A DNA stretch of 64,000 nt from Liopterus haemorrhoidalis (taxonomy: Eukaryota; Arthropoda; Insecta; Coleoptera; Dytiscidae): NCBI GenBank assembly GCA_963971575.1, contig OZ020612.1, positions 65,656,869 through 65,720,868 on the forward strand, in the 5' to 3' direction. The notes beneath the pieces were generated by a model. That model saw only the letters and a program-made list of their open reading frames with translations, was not told the origin of the DNA and searched no databases. A program made the translations under genes and the position numbers. Positions 1 through 10,666 of this stretch are shown here, one piece after another. How positions within the stretch are numbered: the first letter of the stretch is position 1; the number at the start of each line of letters is the position of its first letter.

Positions 1-335
1 TCTTCTATTTCACTGCCACCCCATTCCCATTTTATCTTCTTCCTTCTCCCTCCTCCTTTACCGAATACCATTACCTTCGTCTTATCCCTGTTTACTTCAA
101 GTTTTTTCCTTTTGAAATATTTATCAGCTTTGTCAATCATTCTCTTAAGCTCCTGTTGCCCCTCTGCCATCAATACAATATCGTCCGCGTACCCCAATGT
201 CCACAACTTCATCCTCCCTACTACCCCCCCCCCATCTTGTCCCTTCCTCATATTCCCTTCTAAATCCGCTAAATACAAGTTGAACAAAATCGGGCTCAGC
301 GGGCATCCCTGTCTTCGCTCATCGCAGAAATAGGT
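1..335 (-). pseudogene. Non-LTR retrotransposon reverse transcriptase fragment (YADD core)
   Basis: Read on the minus strand this stretch is open and gives reverse transcriptase motifs in order: QGCPLSPILFNLYLADLE (palm motif B), then GYADDIVLMAEGQQELK with the catalytic YADD at about 180-191, then KKLEVNRDKTKVMVFG. In this family the enzyme copies the element RNA at a nicked chromosomal site (target-primed reverse transcription). The frame runs off the left edge and stops abruptly at about 335, so only the middle of the RT domain is present. The style matches arthropod jockey/R1-type elements, and the zinc-knuckle piece at 62.3-62.7 kb could be the 3' part of the same family; that link is inferred. 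Confidence 0.85.
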
Positions 336-1089
336 CAATGTAAAAAAAAATACGAAGCAAATGCAGAAAAAGTCGGAATTTTGAATTAAAATTTAATAGT
401 GAATTTTCGCATATTATTTAAATTTAGTTTAAAAAAATTAAATGAAAGCTTTTAGAAATCAAATAACGAATAAAATTATTACTAAAAACTGTTGATTTTG
501 ATGTGATTATATAAAAAATATTGTCCTATACATCCAGCATTCTGTTGACTTCTTACACTTATTAAAACCCTGAAATGTGTGAAAATTCACACTTCACATC
601 AATTTTCTTTTATAAGACTTCATTCCTGTTTCTTTTCAAAGATATGGGTACTGCGTATGCTCTCTGGATTTGTTTTTCTCAAAACGTACTGCGTATCGGC
701 AAAATCTCCAATTTCATTTGAAGGTGTTTGTCACAATTTTGATAATTTCAGTTTAATTTGAAATTTAATTCGCTTAATGAAGTTTACAATTATCGACCAA
801 TTGCTCGAAATTAGGGCATGAGTCAAACAAGTTCATATTTTCATGATATGAGACAATTTACTAAAGCAAATGATACTATGCAAATTTACCTACAAATACG
901 CACTACTGGTCTAATCAACTGAACTTAATTAGAATTTGTAACAGTGTGTTGAACTGAACTGGACCACTTCAAATTTGCACATATTCTTCCCTTTTCCACG
1001 TTCCTCTTAATAGCCTTGCAGTTATTAAAACATTACCTTGCGCTTTATCTATTTTCTGAAAAGACAAATTATTATCTCGGCGTCACGGC
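336..1089. other. AT-rich stretch without a recognised gene
   Basis: No coding signal was found. The only recognisable piece is a family A terminus at 566-606, on the plus strand: AAACCCTGAAATGTGTG followed by the small palindrome GTGTGAAAATTCACAC and CACATCAATTTT. The (CTCT)-rich part near 1090-1120 merges into the RTE tail that follows. Confidence 0.5.
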
Positions 1090-1353
1090 GTTCTCTCATT
1101 ATCTCTCTCTTTCTCTGTCCTTTTAGCTCCCAAGTAGAGCATAGGGCGCATAACGCGTTTCTATAGCCGGTAGAAAAAAGTGGTTGGTTGGCTAGACCAG
1201 CGCACTTCACTTCTTCTTATTTTCTTTTTAGTTGGTGTTTCAATTATTAATTCTCATTTACAAATAATTTTTCAACGATGTCTTTCCACTTTTCTCTAAC
1301 CTTTGCTTTTCTTTTAATTTCATTCCAGGTCATTCCAATTTTTGCATAGCGTA
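1090..1353 (-). pseudogene. RTE-like retrotransposon ORF2 C-terminus and 3' tail
   Basis: On the minus strand 1353-1247 reads KIGMTWNEIKRKAKVREKW followed by KDIVEKLFVNEN and a stop, the usual extreme C-terminus of RTE-like endonuclease-reverse transcriptase ORFs (consensus style KTWNEVKRTAKNR..W). The following 1246-1090 is the likely 3' UTR. The same ORF continues upstream at 2655-3025: the two parts are separated by a 1.3-kb TIR element with TA at both junctions. Frame disruption at the junction shows it is dead. Confidence 0.75.
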
Positions 1354-1794
1354 AAGTTGGTATAGATGCCCCAGTGGGATAAACGCCCCACTTCGCATAT
1401 ATCCATAACGGTGTGTGTTTGTATCATTTCAGTACTGACAGTTTGTACGAGAAACACAGTCTTCTGAAATAAATGTGTTAAATTATCATCAATGTTAATA
1501 GTTTATGAAAAATTAAATTGTAAAGGTAGGTTGCTCATATGAGTGGTTGTATTTCAATAATTACGACATTTTGTCTTAAGATTTTATGATGTAACTATAA
1601 CTTTAACAAAATTAGTTTCATTACTAGGTATCAGAAGACACTTAACCTCACATTATAGAGTAGAAAATAATGCTCAATATTGTATACATTCGAAATAAAC
1701 AGATGGGGCATCTATCCCATAGAAAAAGGATACAAGGCCGCAATAAATGTGGGATATATGGCTCGGGCATTGTATGTATAATCTTATAATAAAT

Positions 1795-1796
<2 letters not shown>

Positions 1797-1831
<35 letters not shown>

Positions 1832-1832
1832 T
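1797..1832. repeat. (TA)n microsatellite
   Basis: An almost pure run of TA inside the TIR element. A second, longer run lies at 2463-2513. Confidence 0.9.
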
Positions 1833-1884
1833 CTTATACTAACATTTCCCAAGGACACGCAACAACATATATGCCAAAATAGAT

Positions 1885-2283
1885 ACTTGGAAAAAATATC
1901 GCAAAAATGTGAAAAGTTTTAAAAATTTATTAAGTCCTATCAAAAAATGTTTCAAATAAAAGTTGTTAATTATTACTTGTATAGTAATTTTTGTAGAATA
2001 GATGTTTTAGAAAATTTTCTCTGTTGTGAAATATTCGCAAAAATCTTAAAACCGACACGTGTAAACTTACATTTATAGTTGACCGATTTGTACCAAAAGT
2101 TGAACAACTGGTGCCATTGATGTCAAAAACTTAAATATGAAATTTCATAAAAATCCGTTTGGCCAAAATTGCTCTACACATCTCCATGGACCGACAGACA
2201 CACAGACTAACAGACATCATGCTAAAAATAGTCAAAATCGGTATGACCACTCCGTATATATGTTGGCAGTCGGTAAAAAAAAT
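1885..2283 (-). repeat. Family C repeat fragment with (GACA)-like tract
   Basis: It shares blocks with copies at 21224-21590, 33238-33602 and with the right halves of the family B elements: AAAACGTCTCAAATAAAAG-like start, a segment on a 'gtgccattgatg' core, a degenerate GACAGACA tract, GACATCATGCTAAAAATAG, and the end TGTTGGCAGTCGGTAAAAA. The end beginning TTTTTACCGACYGCCAAC is read as the terminus, so the element runs on the minus strand. This copy is the most diverged of the set. Confidence 0.65.
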
Positions 2284-2460
2284 AAATAAATAGTAATTTT
2301 GATTAAATTGTAATTTTTAATTGTTATTTTAAAAAAATATTAAAATTGTTGGTCAAAATCAAATGTATTATTTTAGTGGGGCATAAATACCACCATATGG
2401 GGCAAAAAATACCATCGATATGGGATATATGGCCAATTACAGTACTATTTTAAATCATTA

Positions 2461-2462
<2 letters not shown>

Positions 2463-2513
<51 letters not shown>
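2463..2513. repeat. (TA)n microsatellite
   Basis: About 25 TA dinucleotides in a row near the right end of the TIR element. Confidence 0.9.
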
Positions 2514-2517
<4 letters not shown>

Positions 2518-2654
2518 AATTATAAGTGATTTAATCTTATGTTATTGTGTAGTAAGATTATTTAAGAATTATAGCAAAGTAACAGATAAAGTTTAATAAT
2601 TAAGATTAATGCAACACGATTGTTTTTCTATAACTGGGGCATCTATCCCACCTT

Positions 2655-3025
2655 TACTATATTCCCTGTTTGCTTCTTTTCCATGTCTCTGTCGGTTTTC
2701 CAGTTTTCCGTTTCCCTTTTGGATTAGATTCTATTGCTTATCTTGCTATGTTTTCCATTGGTTTTCTTAACGTGTGTCCTATCCATTTCCATTTCTTATA
2801 TTTTATAGTCATCCTAACTGGTTCTTGTTCTGTCATTTCCCACAATTTTTCGTTTGTTATTTTTTCGGGCCAGAATATTCCCAAGATTTTCCTTAAACAT
2901 TTGTTTATAAATGTTTGTATACGTTGTATGTCCTTCTTGTCTCCTTTCCACGTTTCGGCTCCATACAGCAGGATACTTTTCACGTTACTGCTGTATAATT
3001 TTATTTTAGTAATGCCATTATAACG
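2655..3025 (-). pseudogene. RTE-like retrotransposon ORF2 C-terminal part
   Basis: Minus-strand translation gives SSNVKSILLYGAETWKGDKK, then IQTFINKCLRKILGI, then WPEKITNEKLWEMTEQEPVR and KWKWIGHTLRKPMENIAR, the post-RT region of arthropod RTE-like endonuclease-reverse transcriptases (WIGHTLRK is highly characteristic). An in-frame stop follows AR, where the family has Q, and the frame then reads on as AIESNPKGKRKTGKPTETWK. At 2655 it is broken by the TIR element and resumes at 1353. Its upstream side is joined at about 3025 to an unrelated mariner remnant. Confidence 0.85.
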
Positions 3026-3192
3026 TGTTAGTTTCATCGAAATTTTGAGTTTCGGGAATATAAAATAGTTACGTGACAAATCAGACGAATACGATGGTTA
3101 GAGTTTTATTTATTGGCCAGAAACTCCTGATAAACCATGGGCCGATATGAAGGTGCATTATCGTGCAACAACCACCAGCGTCCTAGCTCGCT
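3023..3192 (-). pseudogene. mariner transposase catalytic fragment
   Basis: Minus-strand reading with two frame changes gives LLHDNAPSYRPMVYQEFLA, then PSYSSDLSRNYFIFPKLK, matching the mariner block around the second and third catalytic Asp (HDNAPSHT..., PYSPDLSPCDFFLFPKLK). The third-Asp position is N here, so it would be inactive even without the frameshifts. It is fused directly to RTE coding sequence at about 3025. The same mariner subtype occurs at 30.4-32.0 kb and 61.6-62.1 kb. Confidence 0.7.
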
Positions 3193-3680
3193 ATTCCGTT
3201 TTCAAATCAAGCTGAACAATTTTTATCGAAACGTTTAGTTTGTAAAATAAATATTTTATCCAAAAAGCCGAATAATTTTTATTTATATCATCTAATTCAC
3301 TGGACATTACTTTCACTACATACAAATAATTTATTGGGAAATGTATTTTGAAACTTGGCGTTAAGGGGTATTTTTTTCTATATATTCGCGTGAGATATTT
3401 TCGCAGCTGGCATGTCGATAACATAAAAAATCTACTTTATTTTTCGTCAGGAAGTTACAAATAAAAAGCATACTCTATCTTCTGACAGATCTACACAAGA
3501 AATGTTTTTTTCCAAACAGAAATCTACAAATCAATGGATTACGACCTATGAAACATAAAAAATGTACAATTCGATATTTCGATTTATTTTTATATGAAGC
3601 TGTTTTATTTTTTAAGACCGAGATGATGGCACAGGAACATTTGAACAGGACTAATAAATTGGTGTATTCAGACTAGTTGA

Positions 3681-4552
3681 AATTATTAGGTTGCAGGGAA
3701 AATTCTGTTGTATTTAAATATAATAATATTATTCAATGATATAATTTCCATTATTTGTACCAACTTGTTGTCATCTTTCAGGTAACCTGTCAATTCCTCT
3801 TCTGTAAAAGTTCTCGTCCTTGGAATGAAAATAGTGAGTAACTATAGCCATAGAAACAAGAATTAATTTTTTTTTCCCGTTAGCTAATTATGCAGAGATC
3901 TGAATAGGTAGTAATCTGATGGTGAAATATCAGATGAATATGGTGAGTGACTAAGAACTTCCCACCCAAACGCACTAAGTTTTTCTTGTGTCACCATTGC
4001 GGTATGAGGTCTAGCGTTATCTTGATGGAACACGATTTCTTTTCTTGACGCTAATACTGGCCTTCTTTGCTTGATAGCTGCATGCAATTTATCGAGATGG
4101 TTGCAGTACAGTTTGCCCTAGTTTTAGCAGCTCATAATACACTGGACTTTTTCTATCCCACCACAAACAGAGCATTAATTTTTTTTATGAATATTTGGTT
4201 TTGCAAGTGTTGCTGACGATTTTCCAGGTTTGCAGTAAGCTTTTCTTCGCTTAATATTCTCGTAAAGAATCCACTTTTCATCTCCAGTAATCAGCCGGTC
4301 CAGAAACGGCTCCACATTGTGTATAATGAGATATGATGAGCATATTCTTATACGATCTGATAAATTCTTTTGGGTCAATTCATGGGGGACCCAAATGCTT
4401 TGCTTTAAGACGAAACCAAGAGATTTAATGTGGTCACCAGCAGTTGTATAATGGATGCCGAACTCTTTTGCAATTTCTCTAGTTGTTAGATGTGGAATTT
4501 GCTCCAACATGGACCGCAAAACATTATTATCGATCTTGGATGGTCTTTCAAA
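3681..4552 (-). pseudogene. DD34D mariner transposase, degenerate
   Basis: Transposase of a mariner element that would cut and paste at TA sites. The pieces run in order on the minus strand: a second HTH region (SMLEQIPHLTTREIAKEFGI, 4547-4440), ITGDEKWILYENIKRRKAYC with the first catalytic Asp, a frameshift near 4175, KSPVYYELLKLGQT, another shift near 4090, FHQDNARPHTA with the second Asp, and SPYSSDISPSDYYLFRSL with the third (34 residues between them). A diverged C-terminus reading GIDRLPER...NNGNYIIE reaches about 3735. A TIR-like TTAGGTTGC lies near 3683. The N-terminal part is missing. Confidence 0.85.
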
Positions 4553-4619
4553 TCGAGTATATTTTTTTAGACATGTGTCTTTTATTTACAAGCAAAATCA
4601 GTTGTTTATTTAAAATACG

Positions 4620-5041
4620 ACAGAACTTTCCCTCCAACCTAATACATTACCCAATCCATTCGTTTTTATTCCTGAATATATCCTCTTCTCTATTTTTCAA
4701 GTATGGAATCATTTGTCCTATGCACCATCCAAAGAATGCTCCACAGCCTTCGAAAGCACCACACCTTAAAGGACTTGAGTTTTTACAGTTATTTTACCTA
4801 GCTGTCCATGTTTCAGGGGCATAGGTTAGAATGGAAAATACAAGAACGTTTAGTAAGCATAACTTTGTTGCCTGGGTTACATCGCTGTCTCTCCATATCT
4901 CCCATAAATTCCCCATTGCAGCTTTGAGATTTCTATACGCCTGAGAATTTCACCTTCACAATTCTCGCTGTTTTCAATCAACGATGCAAGGTAGTTGTAT
5001 CGGTCCACAATTTGACAGCTACAAAGTTCTTGTATGTCAAT
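4620..5041 (-). pseudogene. RTE-like RT fragment, downstream part of an interrupted copy
   Basis: Not visible as a long ORF. The minus strand reads QIVDRYNYLASLIENSENC, EGEILRRIEISKL, then with frame changes WRDSDVTQATKLCLLNVLV and FSILTYAPETWTA, then WCFRRLWSILWMVHRTNDSI. This matches the thumb and C-terminal region of RTE-like elements (YLGSLI.N.G.C..EIRRRI, ATK..LVN.LVF....YGAETWT, EMWCWRRML). The upstream continuation of the same ORF is at 6070-6175, on the other side of a hAT element. Confidence 0.8.
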
Positions 5042-6077
5042 CAGTGGCGTAGCCAGGATTTTGTCTTGGGGAGGGCCGAATCAAATTTCGAGAGCACGCG
5101 GGCCGCATACGGCCCTCAACCTTATTTTTTGTGGTCCCTGAAGCGGTAATCAAAATCACTTGAGCTTATTTAGGGGAAAAATATATTTAAAAATGTAAAA
5201 TATACTCTCTTTCCCTTTTCTGGTTAGAAAAAAATGTCAAGAAACCCTTCGGGATATTTAAAGTTCCGTCACTGCTTATCATTTTGTATGTAAAATAGAC
5301 TGCGACCAAATCAGTTCGACACCCCTGCTGTTGGATATTGATGTTTATATCAAATAATAATTCCATTATTTGTTGATAAAAAAATGTAATTGTTAATCCA
5401 TGTATCAAAACTTTCACTTGATTTTTTCTTCGATAAATACATATTTATTTATATTTTTCGCGGGATATATTTTTGAAGTCTCAATATTTTTCTTACTTAT
5501 GTTCAGTTCTCTAAATCAGCCGCTTGTTCACAATTTGTACCGAACGAACAGACTCGTGTGAAGGTTATACCGAAGTCAGATTTCCACTTTATCTTATCTG
5601 AATCGAGTAATTAGTTGTTTAAAACAGTTTTAGCATTTGACTGGGCGAATGTTTTAGTCGATGTATCAGGGGGAAAAAGGATCAACGCTCCCCTTCATAT
5701 AATTCGTTGGAGCATATTTGGAAAGTGATATATTTTCACTTGAACAATAACGGCCCCTATCAAGTGTAGGCAATCTTAAAAAAATGTTTATTTATACGAA
5801 AAAAAAAAAAATAATAAAAAATGCCAATATTGTTTACAATGAAGTAATTTAAAAATTAACTACTGTTGTGGTTAACAAATTTTATCTTCAACTCTCCGAG
5901 CAGTGCCGTGTAATCTACTAGTCCTGGGAGGGGCCCAGACCCGTCGCCCCCCCCCCTTGGCTGCGCCACTGGTTGTGTTTAACAAATTTTATCTTCACCT
6001 CCCCGAGCAGCGCCGTGTAACCTGCTAATCCTGGGAGCCCCCCCCCCCCCCCCCTTCGCTGCGCCACAGATGTCAGT
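5034..6077. mobile_element. hAT-type non-autonomous element with 8-bp duplication
   Basis: The element itself is 5042-6069. It starts CAGTGGCGTAGCCAGGATT and ends CGCTGCGCCACAG, the classic CAGTGGCG hAT-type inverted terminus. It is flanked by ATGTCAAT (5034-5041) and ATGTCAGT (6070-6077), an 8-bp duplication with one mismatch. It lies inside an RTE reading frame that resumes on both sides. The right end is duplicated: a ~100-bp tail ending in CTGCGCCAC occurs twice (5866-5971 and 5972-6069), each with a poly-C run. A partial second copy lies at 14146-14665. Confidence 0.85.
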
Positions 6078-6180
6078 CAAGTTGTTATTGGCTCTATCAA
6101 CAAACATAACCCTTTTGGTACGATAGATGTGTTGACAAAGTTGTTCCGGACAGCATTTTATTACCGTCTTAATAGTTACT
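6070..6180 (-). pseudogene. RTE-like RT fragment, upstream part of an interrupted copy
   Basis: The minus strand reads KRVMFVDRANNNLTDI, and after the hAT element continues as QELCSCQIVDRYNYLASLI. This equals the RT segment after YADD in RTE-like elements (KTKVMIVDRANNN..........C..V..Y.YLG). The join supports the placing of the hAT target duplication. Sequence beyond 6180 is not recognisable. Confidence 0.75.
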
Positions 6181-7190
6181 GTTTCTTATTTTTTTTGGTG
6201 GTATCAAACTCCATCTCTTGAAGTTTAATTCCAAAATGGTATTAAATTTCTCTATAATATTTGCTCAACTATAAATCAGATAATTTATGAGTTATGATAG
6301 GAAGTCGGGCCAAAACACATAGAATATAATGTTATTTATTTTGTATATCTCAGATCCTTGAAACTTTTCAAGACTACCAACATATTGAACAAAGTTTTGT
6401 AGTTAGTAAACTACGAAACACATAAGAAAAACAACAAAAGAACACAGTTTTTGCTATTAAATTAATATTTTAGTGCAGATATTAATTTTTAAAGTTTCAT
6501 AGATATAACCCACAGATTTTCAACCTTTCTGTCTACGTGACAGAGTATTGTTTAGAGAAAATAGTGACACCCCTGCGGAGAAAAAATAAATGTATAAAAA
6601 ATAATAAAACAAAACACTTAATTCTAGCAATTATTTTAATTACTTTTATAAATAGCAATTTTCATTTTTAGTTTTATTTAGATTTGTGCAGCAATAAGCA
6701 GTATAAGTATTTTTAAACCACTAGCTGGCTAACTTCGTACAGTTTTTGATATGAACATTTTTGAAGTAAAGGAAATAATAAGTGAATAATATCATGATTT
6801 TTTTTTTGCGTGTCCTCCATAATTCCTAAAATATTCATCCAATCGAAAAAGTATAAAAATAAAAGATTTGTTTTCTTATTTTAAATAATTTTTGTCATGT
6901 ACGTTTTTGCTATTGTCAGTAATGAGTGAAATATTTCAAAAGTTTATTCATGAATTTAATTCCAAAATAATCCTCACAATTTCTTGATTTACTCAGTTTT
7001 TAAAAATTCGGATATATGTTGGAATTATTTCTTGTTTGATAGTTATGAACACTACTGTAAGTGAGAAGATTGCTTATTTGTTTTTTGTGTACGTGTAGTG
7101 TAATAGAGAGTTATAGATAAACTAGGTTATTACCCGTCAACAATGACGGATTTATAATATAAAAATTTCAATGGTTTGTATGTGTATTTG
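6181..7190. other. AT-rich stretch without a recognised gene
   Basis: No reading frame, exon-like splice pair or terminal inverted repeat could be supported here. A short motif ACTAGGTTATTACCCGTC at about 7120 resembles the ACTAGCTGCTTTACCCGGC start seen at 29.76 kb, next to related satellite units. Confidence 0.4.
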
Positions 7191-7231
7191 GTTTAATTTT
7201 TTAACTTATCCTAATTTCGTCGCCGTCTGCG

Positions 7232-8872
7232 AATCATGGGACAGCTAATCACGGGAGAGGGCGTCACCTGTCAGTCAATCAAGAAACAGGGTGTCCCCAG
7301 TTAGCCAATCACGAGAACTTTAGAAACATTGACGTCATAATGTTACCGACACTACATACAGACACTTGCTAATTATATAGTTAGATTATTTATTCATTAA
7401 CTTTTTAAGATGAGAAATCGATTCATTTTTACTTAGCACATTACATTTATATTGTTAAAACTAAAAATAATTTGAGATGTTAATTTATGCCTACGAAACC
7501 CTAGACATTTCTATATGTAATTATATTCGTAGATACTTAGAGAATAAATCTGCAAAATATTGTTCATACCAATTAAAGGATATAGGCTTGTCTAGAGTTT
7601 CTCGTTTATGCCAACGAAACCCAAAACATTTATAAATAAAATTTTATCCGCAGTTTCTTAGAGAATAAATCTGCAAAATATTGTTCTTATCGGTCAAAGG
7701 AAACAGGAGTATCTACAGTCTCTTGTGTATGCCTACGAAACCTTAGACATTTATTTATGTAATTATATTTGTAGCTTCTTAGAGAATCAATGTGCAAAAT
7801 ATTGTTTATATCGGTCAAAGGAAACGGGAGTATTTAGAGTCTCTTGTTTATGACTACGAAACCCTAGGCATTTATGTATGTAATTATATTCGTAGATTCT
7901 TAGAGAATAAATCTGCAAAATATTGTTTATATCGGTCCAAGGAAACAGGAGTATCTAGAGTCTCTTGTTTATGACGACGAAACTCTAGACATTTATGCAT
8001 ATAATTATATTCGTAGATTCTTAGAAAATAAATCTGAAAAATACTGTTCATATCAGTCAGAGAATATAGGAGTACTCTAGGGTTTCTTGTTTATGCCCTC
8101 GAAACCCTATACATTTTATCCGCAGATTTTTAAATAATAAATCTGCAAAATATTTTTCATATCGATCTAAGAATATGGAAGTGTCTACAGTTTCTTATCT
8201 ATGCCTACGAAACTCTAGATATTTCTATACGATGTTTTATCCGCAGATTTTTAGAGAATAAATTTGCAAAATGTTTTTCATATCGATCAAAGAATATAGG
8301 AGTGTCTAGAGTTTCTTATTTATATCTACGAAACCCTAGATATTTCTGTATGTTGTTTTATCCGCAGATTCTTAGAGAATAAATCTGAAAAATATTGTTC
8401 ATATCGGTCAAAGGATATAGGAGTCTCTTGTTTATGCCTACGAAACCCTAGACATTTATGTAAATAATTATATTTGTAGATTCTAAGAAAATAAATCTGC
8501 AAAATATTATTCATATTGGTCGAAGGATATAGCAGTGTATATAGTTTCTTGTTTATGCCTACGAAACCCTAGACATTTCTATATGTTATTTTATTCGCAG
8601 TTTCTTACAGAATAAATCTGCAAAATATTATTGATATCAGTCAAATGATATAGGAGTATCTAGAGTTTCTTATTTATGCCTACGAAATCCTACAAATTTC
8701 CATATGTTATTATATTCGTAGATTCTTAGAGAATAAATCTGCAAAATACCTGTCATACAAGTCAAACTGGGAACACCCTGTTTCCCAGTTAGCCAATCAC
8801 GAGACCCTTAGGAAAAATGACGTCACAGTGTTACAAAATCACTAACACACGGTAGCTAATTATATATGTACG
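7232..8872. repeat. Satellite-bearing repeat bounded by direct repeats
   Basis: A ~120-bp direct repeat bounds a tandem array. The left copy (about 7283-7375) reads CAGTTAGCCAATCACGAGAA, then TGACGTCA, and ends GCTAATTATATA. The right copy (about 8783-8868) has CAGTTAGCCAATCACGAGAC, TGACGTCA and AGCTAATTATATA. This may be a non-autonomous transposon whose core was amplified, or a duplication around an array; the sequence does not decide. Confidence 0.6.
7480..8765. repeat. ~120-bp tandem satellite, about 11 units
   Basis: The phrase CCTACGAAACCCTAGACAT, or a close variant, recurs at about 7492, 7612, 7732, 7853, 7973, 8097, 8203, 8325, 8438, 8558 and 8679, so the spacing is 106-124 bp. Each unit also has ATTCTTAGAGAATAAATC, CTGCAAAATATTGTTC, ATATCGGTCAAAGGATAT and GTCTAGAGTTTCTT. 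Units differ by scattered substitutions and small indels. Short ORFs read across them are by-products. Related units occur at 30.06-30.33 kb. Confidence 0.9.
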
Positions 8873-9655
8873 ATAATAAAGGTAGCTCCATAATATTTAG
8901 CATTTTAAATTGGTGTCGACATTCTGTTCTGTAAGAAGTAGAAGTCAGAACTCTAATGGCCCGCCTTTGTAGAGCGAATATGCTCTCTGCAGCAGGAGAA
9001 TGTCCCCATACTAAGAGCGCGTAGGATATGTGAGAGAGGAATAATGCATAATACGCCACCATCAGAACATCCTTGGTTACAGATTGTACTAAGTTTCGGA
9101 ATAGAAATATAACTGAGCACAGTCTGCTTGATAAGCAGGTTACATGGTGATGCCAAGTTAGGTTGGGGTCAACATGCAACCCTAGGAATTTTATCTGGTC
9201 CTGGCTAGTGAAATAATTTCTGCGTAGTGTTATTAATATTTGTTGGGTCTTGTCTTGGTTTAGCGATAGTTTATTGGTATCAATCCAGTATTTAGCTTTG
9301 TCTAACGTAGATACACTGCGTGAAAGGGCGTTAATCAGGGAGCGCGATTTGAAAACCAAGGTTGTGTCGTCTGCATAGAGTATACTGGTTTGATATGCGT
9401 AAGTCGGGAAGAGTTAATATAAATGAGGAACAGTAAGGGAAAAAAAAACAAGAATGGAACCCTGTGGGACCCCTTTTATTAACTGTCAGGAGATCAGATT
9501 TATGGTCTTTAGCTAGCACTTGTTGTTTCCTTTCCTGTAGGTACGATTGGTAGGATTTTGTCCCCCCGTAATTTCCCAAATATTCGTCCAAAACCCATAT
9601 ATATATTTTCCATTGATGCCGTCTGCACACGATTTTTGCTAAATAACTTTGGCCT
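8860..9655 (-). pseudogene. CR1/jockey-like reverse transcriptase fragment
   Basis: Minus strand, 5' to 3': GVPQGS-like block (shifted, about 9480), SILYADDTTLVFKSRSL with catalytic YADD near 9370, then WIDTNKLSLNQDKTQQILI, KFLGLHVDPNLTWHHHV, YYALFLSHISYALLVWGHS and FALQRRAIRVLTS. This order is typical of CR1/jockey-like RT and its C-terminal region. At least one frameshift lies upstream of YADD. The 3' end, which in sister copies carries (ATT)n, is cut off near 8860 by the satellite repeat. Sister copies: 15.5-16.3, 17.5-18.5 and 44.7-45.4 kb. Confidence 0.85.
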
Positions 9656-9657
9656 TT

Positions 9658-9716
9658 TACGTATTAAATAACTGCGAAACCTTGCAATGTGCAAAATTTC
9701 ACACTTAACAATTATT
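9658..9716 (+). repeat. Family A palindrome terminus (solo fragment)
   Basis: It contains TAACTGCGAAACCTTGCAAT and AAAATTTCACACTTAACA, a decayed match to the family A end (ACCTGCGAAACCCTGAAATG plus GTGTGAAAATTCACAC). No body of the repeat follows. Confidence 0.5.
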
Positions 9717-10082
9717 TTAAAAAAATTTAACTTGGCTATTTGTGGCTGTTATATTGTGGTGCGACCCTGTATTTGTCCTAGATATTGCTGATGCGACCCT
9801 AGTCGATGTCAACTTATTGTAGACGTTATACGATGCTTCGACATGCTCCTTTTTATGTACGTTGACAATGACATTAAAATATATGAAATGTCACCGTCTG
9901 GCTGCGCTAAAAATACTGAAATATACCATTCTTATGCTAATTTATTTCAAAACATATTAATGTCACAGTATGTATTCTTAAAATATTGTCCTAAATATTG
10001 AGATTGAGGTTTATAATGCCTAAGTGTTGCATAAAGGGTCCTGTACTGCAAACAAGATGTTTTTCAATGTCGCTTACGAGTC
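9717..10082. other. No recognised gene
   Basis: Nothing could be assigned between the family A terminus and the Harbinger-like MITE. Confidence 0.4.
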
Positions 10083-10666
10083 TTATACCCTTTTCACACT
10101 AGATCTTTAAGACGAGTGAACTTAAAGTTCACCGATGTTTAAGATCGGTATGCTTTCACACTTGATGTTTAAATCTCTGGTGCTGTCATCAGCTACAGTA
10201 ATTTTGTCCTTAAGTTACCGTCATGAAATTACCAGTTTGAACTGTCTGCGCAGACGCAAATTTTGAATTATTATAAACAAATAAGGATATTTTATTTCAT
10301 TCTACAATAAAGACACTACAATAAAGAATGTATTACACCTGTATTAACATGTAAGTCGATACATTTTATCTCAATTATTGTAGCTCTGTATTTTATTAAA
10401 CACATTATTAAAATAAATAATTTTATTATAACAACAAGTATAAACTTCTTATAACATCGATATAATACAGTATTCTTGTTTATGATAATATAAAATGTTG
10501 ACAGCACAAATTCAAGGAGAATTTTTTTATAATAGAAATTAAGTTGGCAATGCGGACGATGTTTAAGACGCAGATGTCTGTCTTAAACATCGCTTGTATT
10601 TAGAAGAGGCCATACAGTTAGCGTTTAAATTACCGATCTTAAAGATCTAGTGTGAAAAGGGTATTA
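10083..10666. mobile_element. PIF/Harbinger-like MITE, copy 1 (TTA target)
   Basis: The element is 10086-10663 (578 bp). It begins TACCCTTTTCACACTAGATC and ends with the inverse, GATCTAGTGTGAAAAGGGTA. TTA flanks it on both sides (10083-10085, 10664-10666), the TWA 3-bp target duplication of PIF/Harbinger. Inside, a subterminal motif GATGTTTAAGA recurs in both orientations. No transposase is present. A second copy is at 20642-21112. Confidence 0.85.

Larger units (their letters stand above)
1354..2654. mobile_element. TIR DNA transposon (TA target) inserted in an RTE copy
   Basis: The two ends form an inverted repeat: AAGTTGGTATAGATGCCCC at the left and the reverse complement of GGGGCATCTATCCCACCTT at the right, flanked by TA on both sides (1352-1353 and 2655-2656). 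The RTE reading frame resumes on each side, which fixes the limits independently. Subterminal motifs (GGGATATATGGC, GGGGCAT) recur several times inside. No transposase is present, so it is non-autonomous, 1301 bp. It holds two (TA)n tracts and a family C repeat fragment. Tc1/mariner-type mobilisation is inferred from the TA target only. Confidence 0.75.

Noticed and set aside
112..333. Plus-strand ORF of 73 codons at the left edge
   Set aside because: It is the antisense shadow of the minus-strand RT fragment with the YADD motif.
7480..8765. CRISPR-like array
   Set aside because: The spacing is regular, but there are no conserved short repeats separated by unique spacers: whole ~120-bp units are similar throughout, and the context is eukaryotic.
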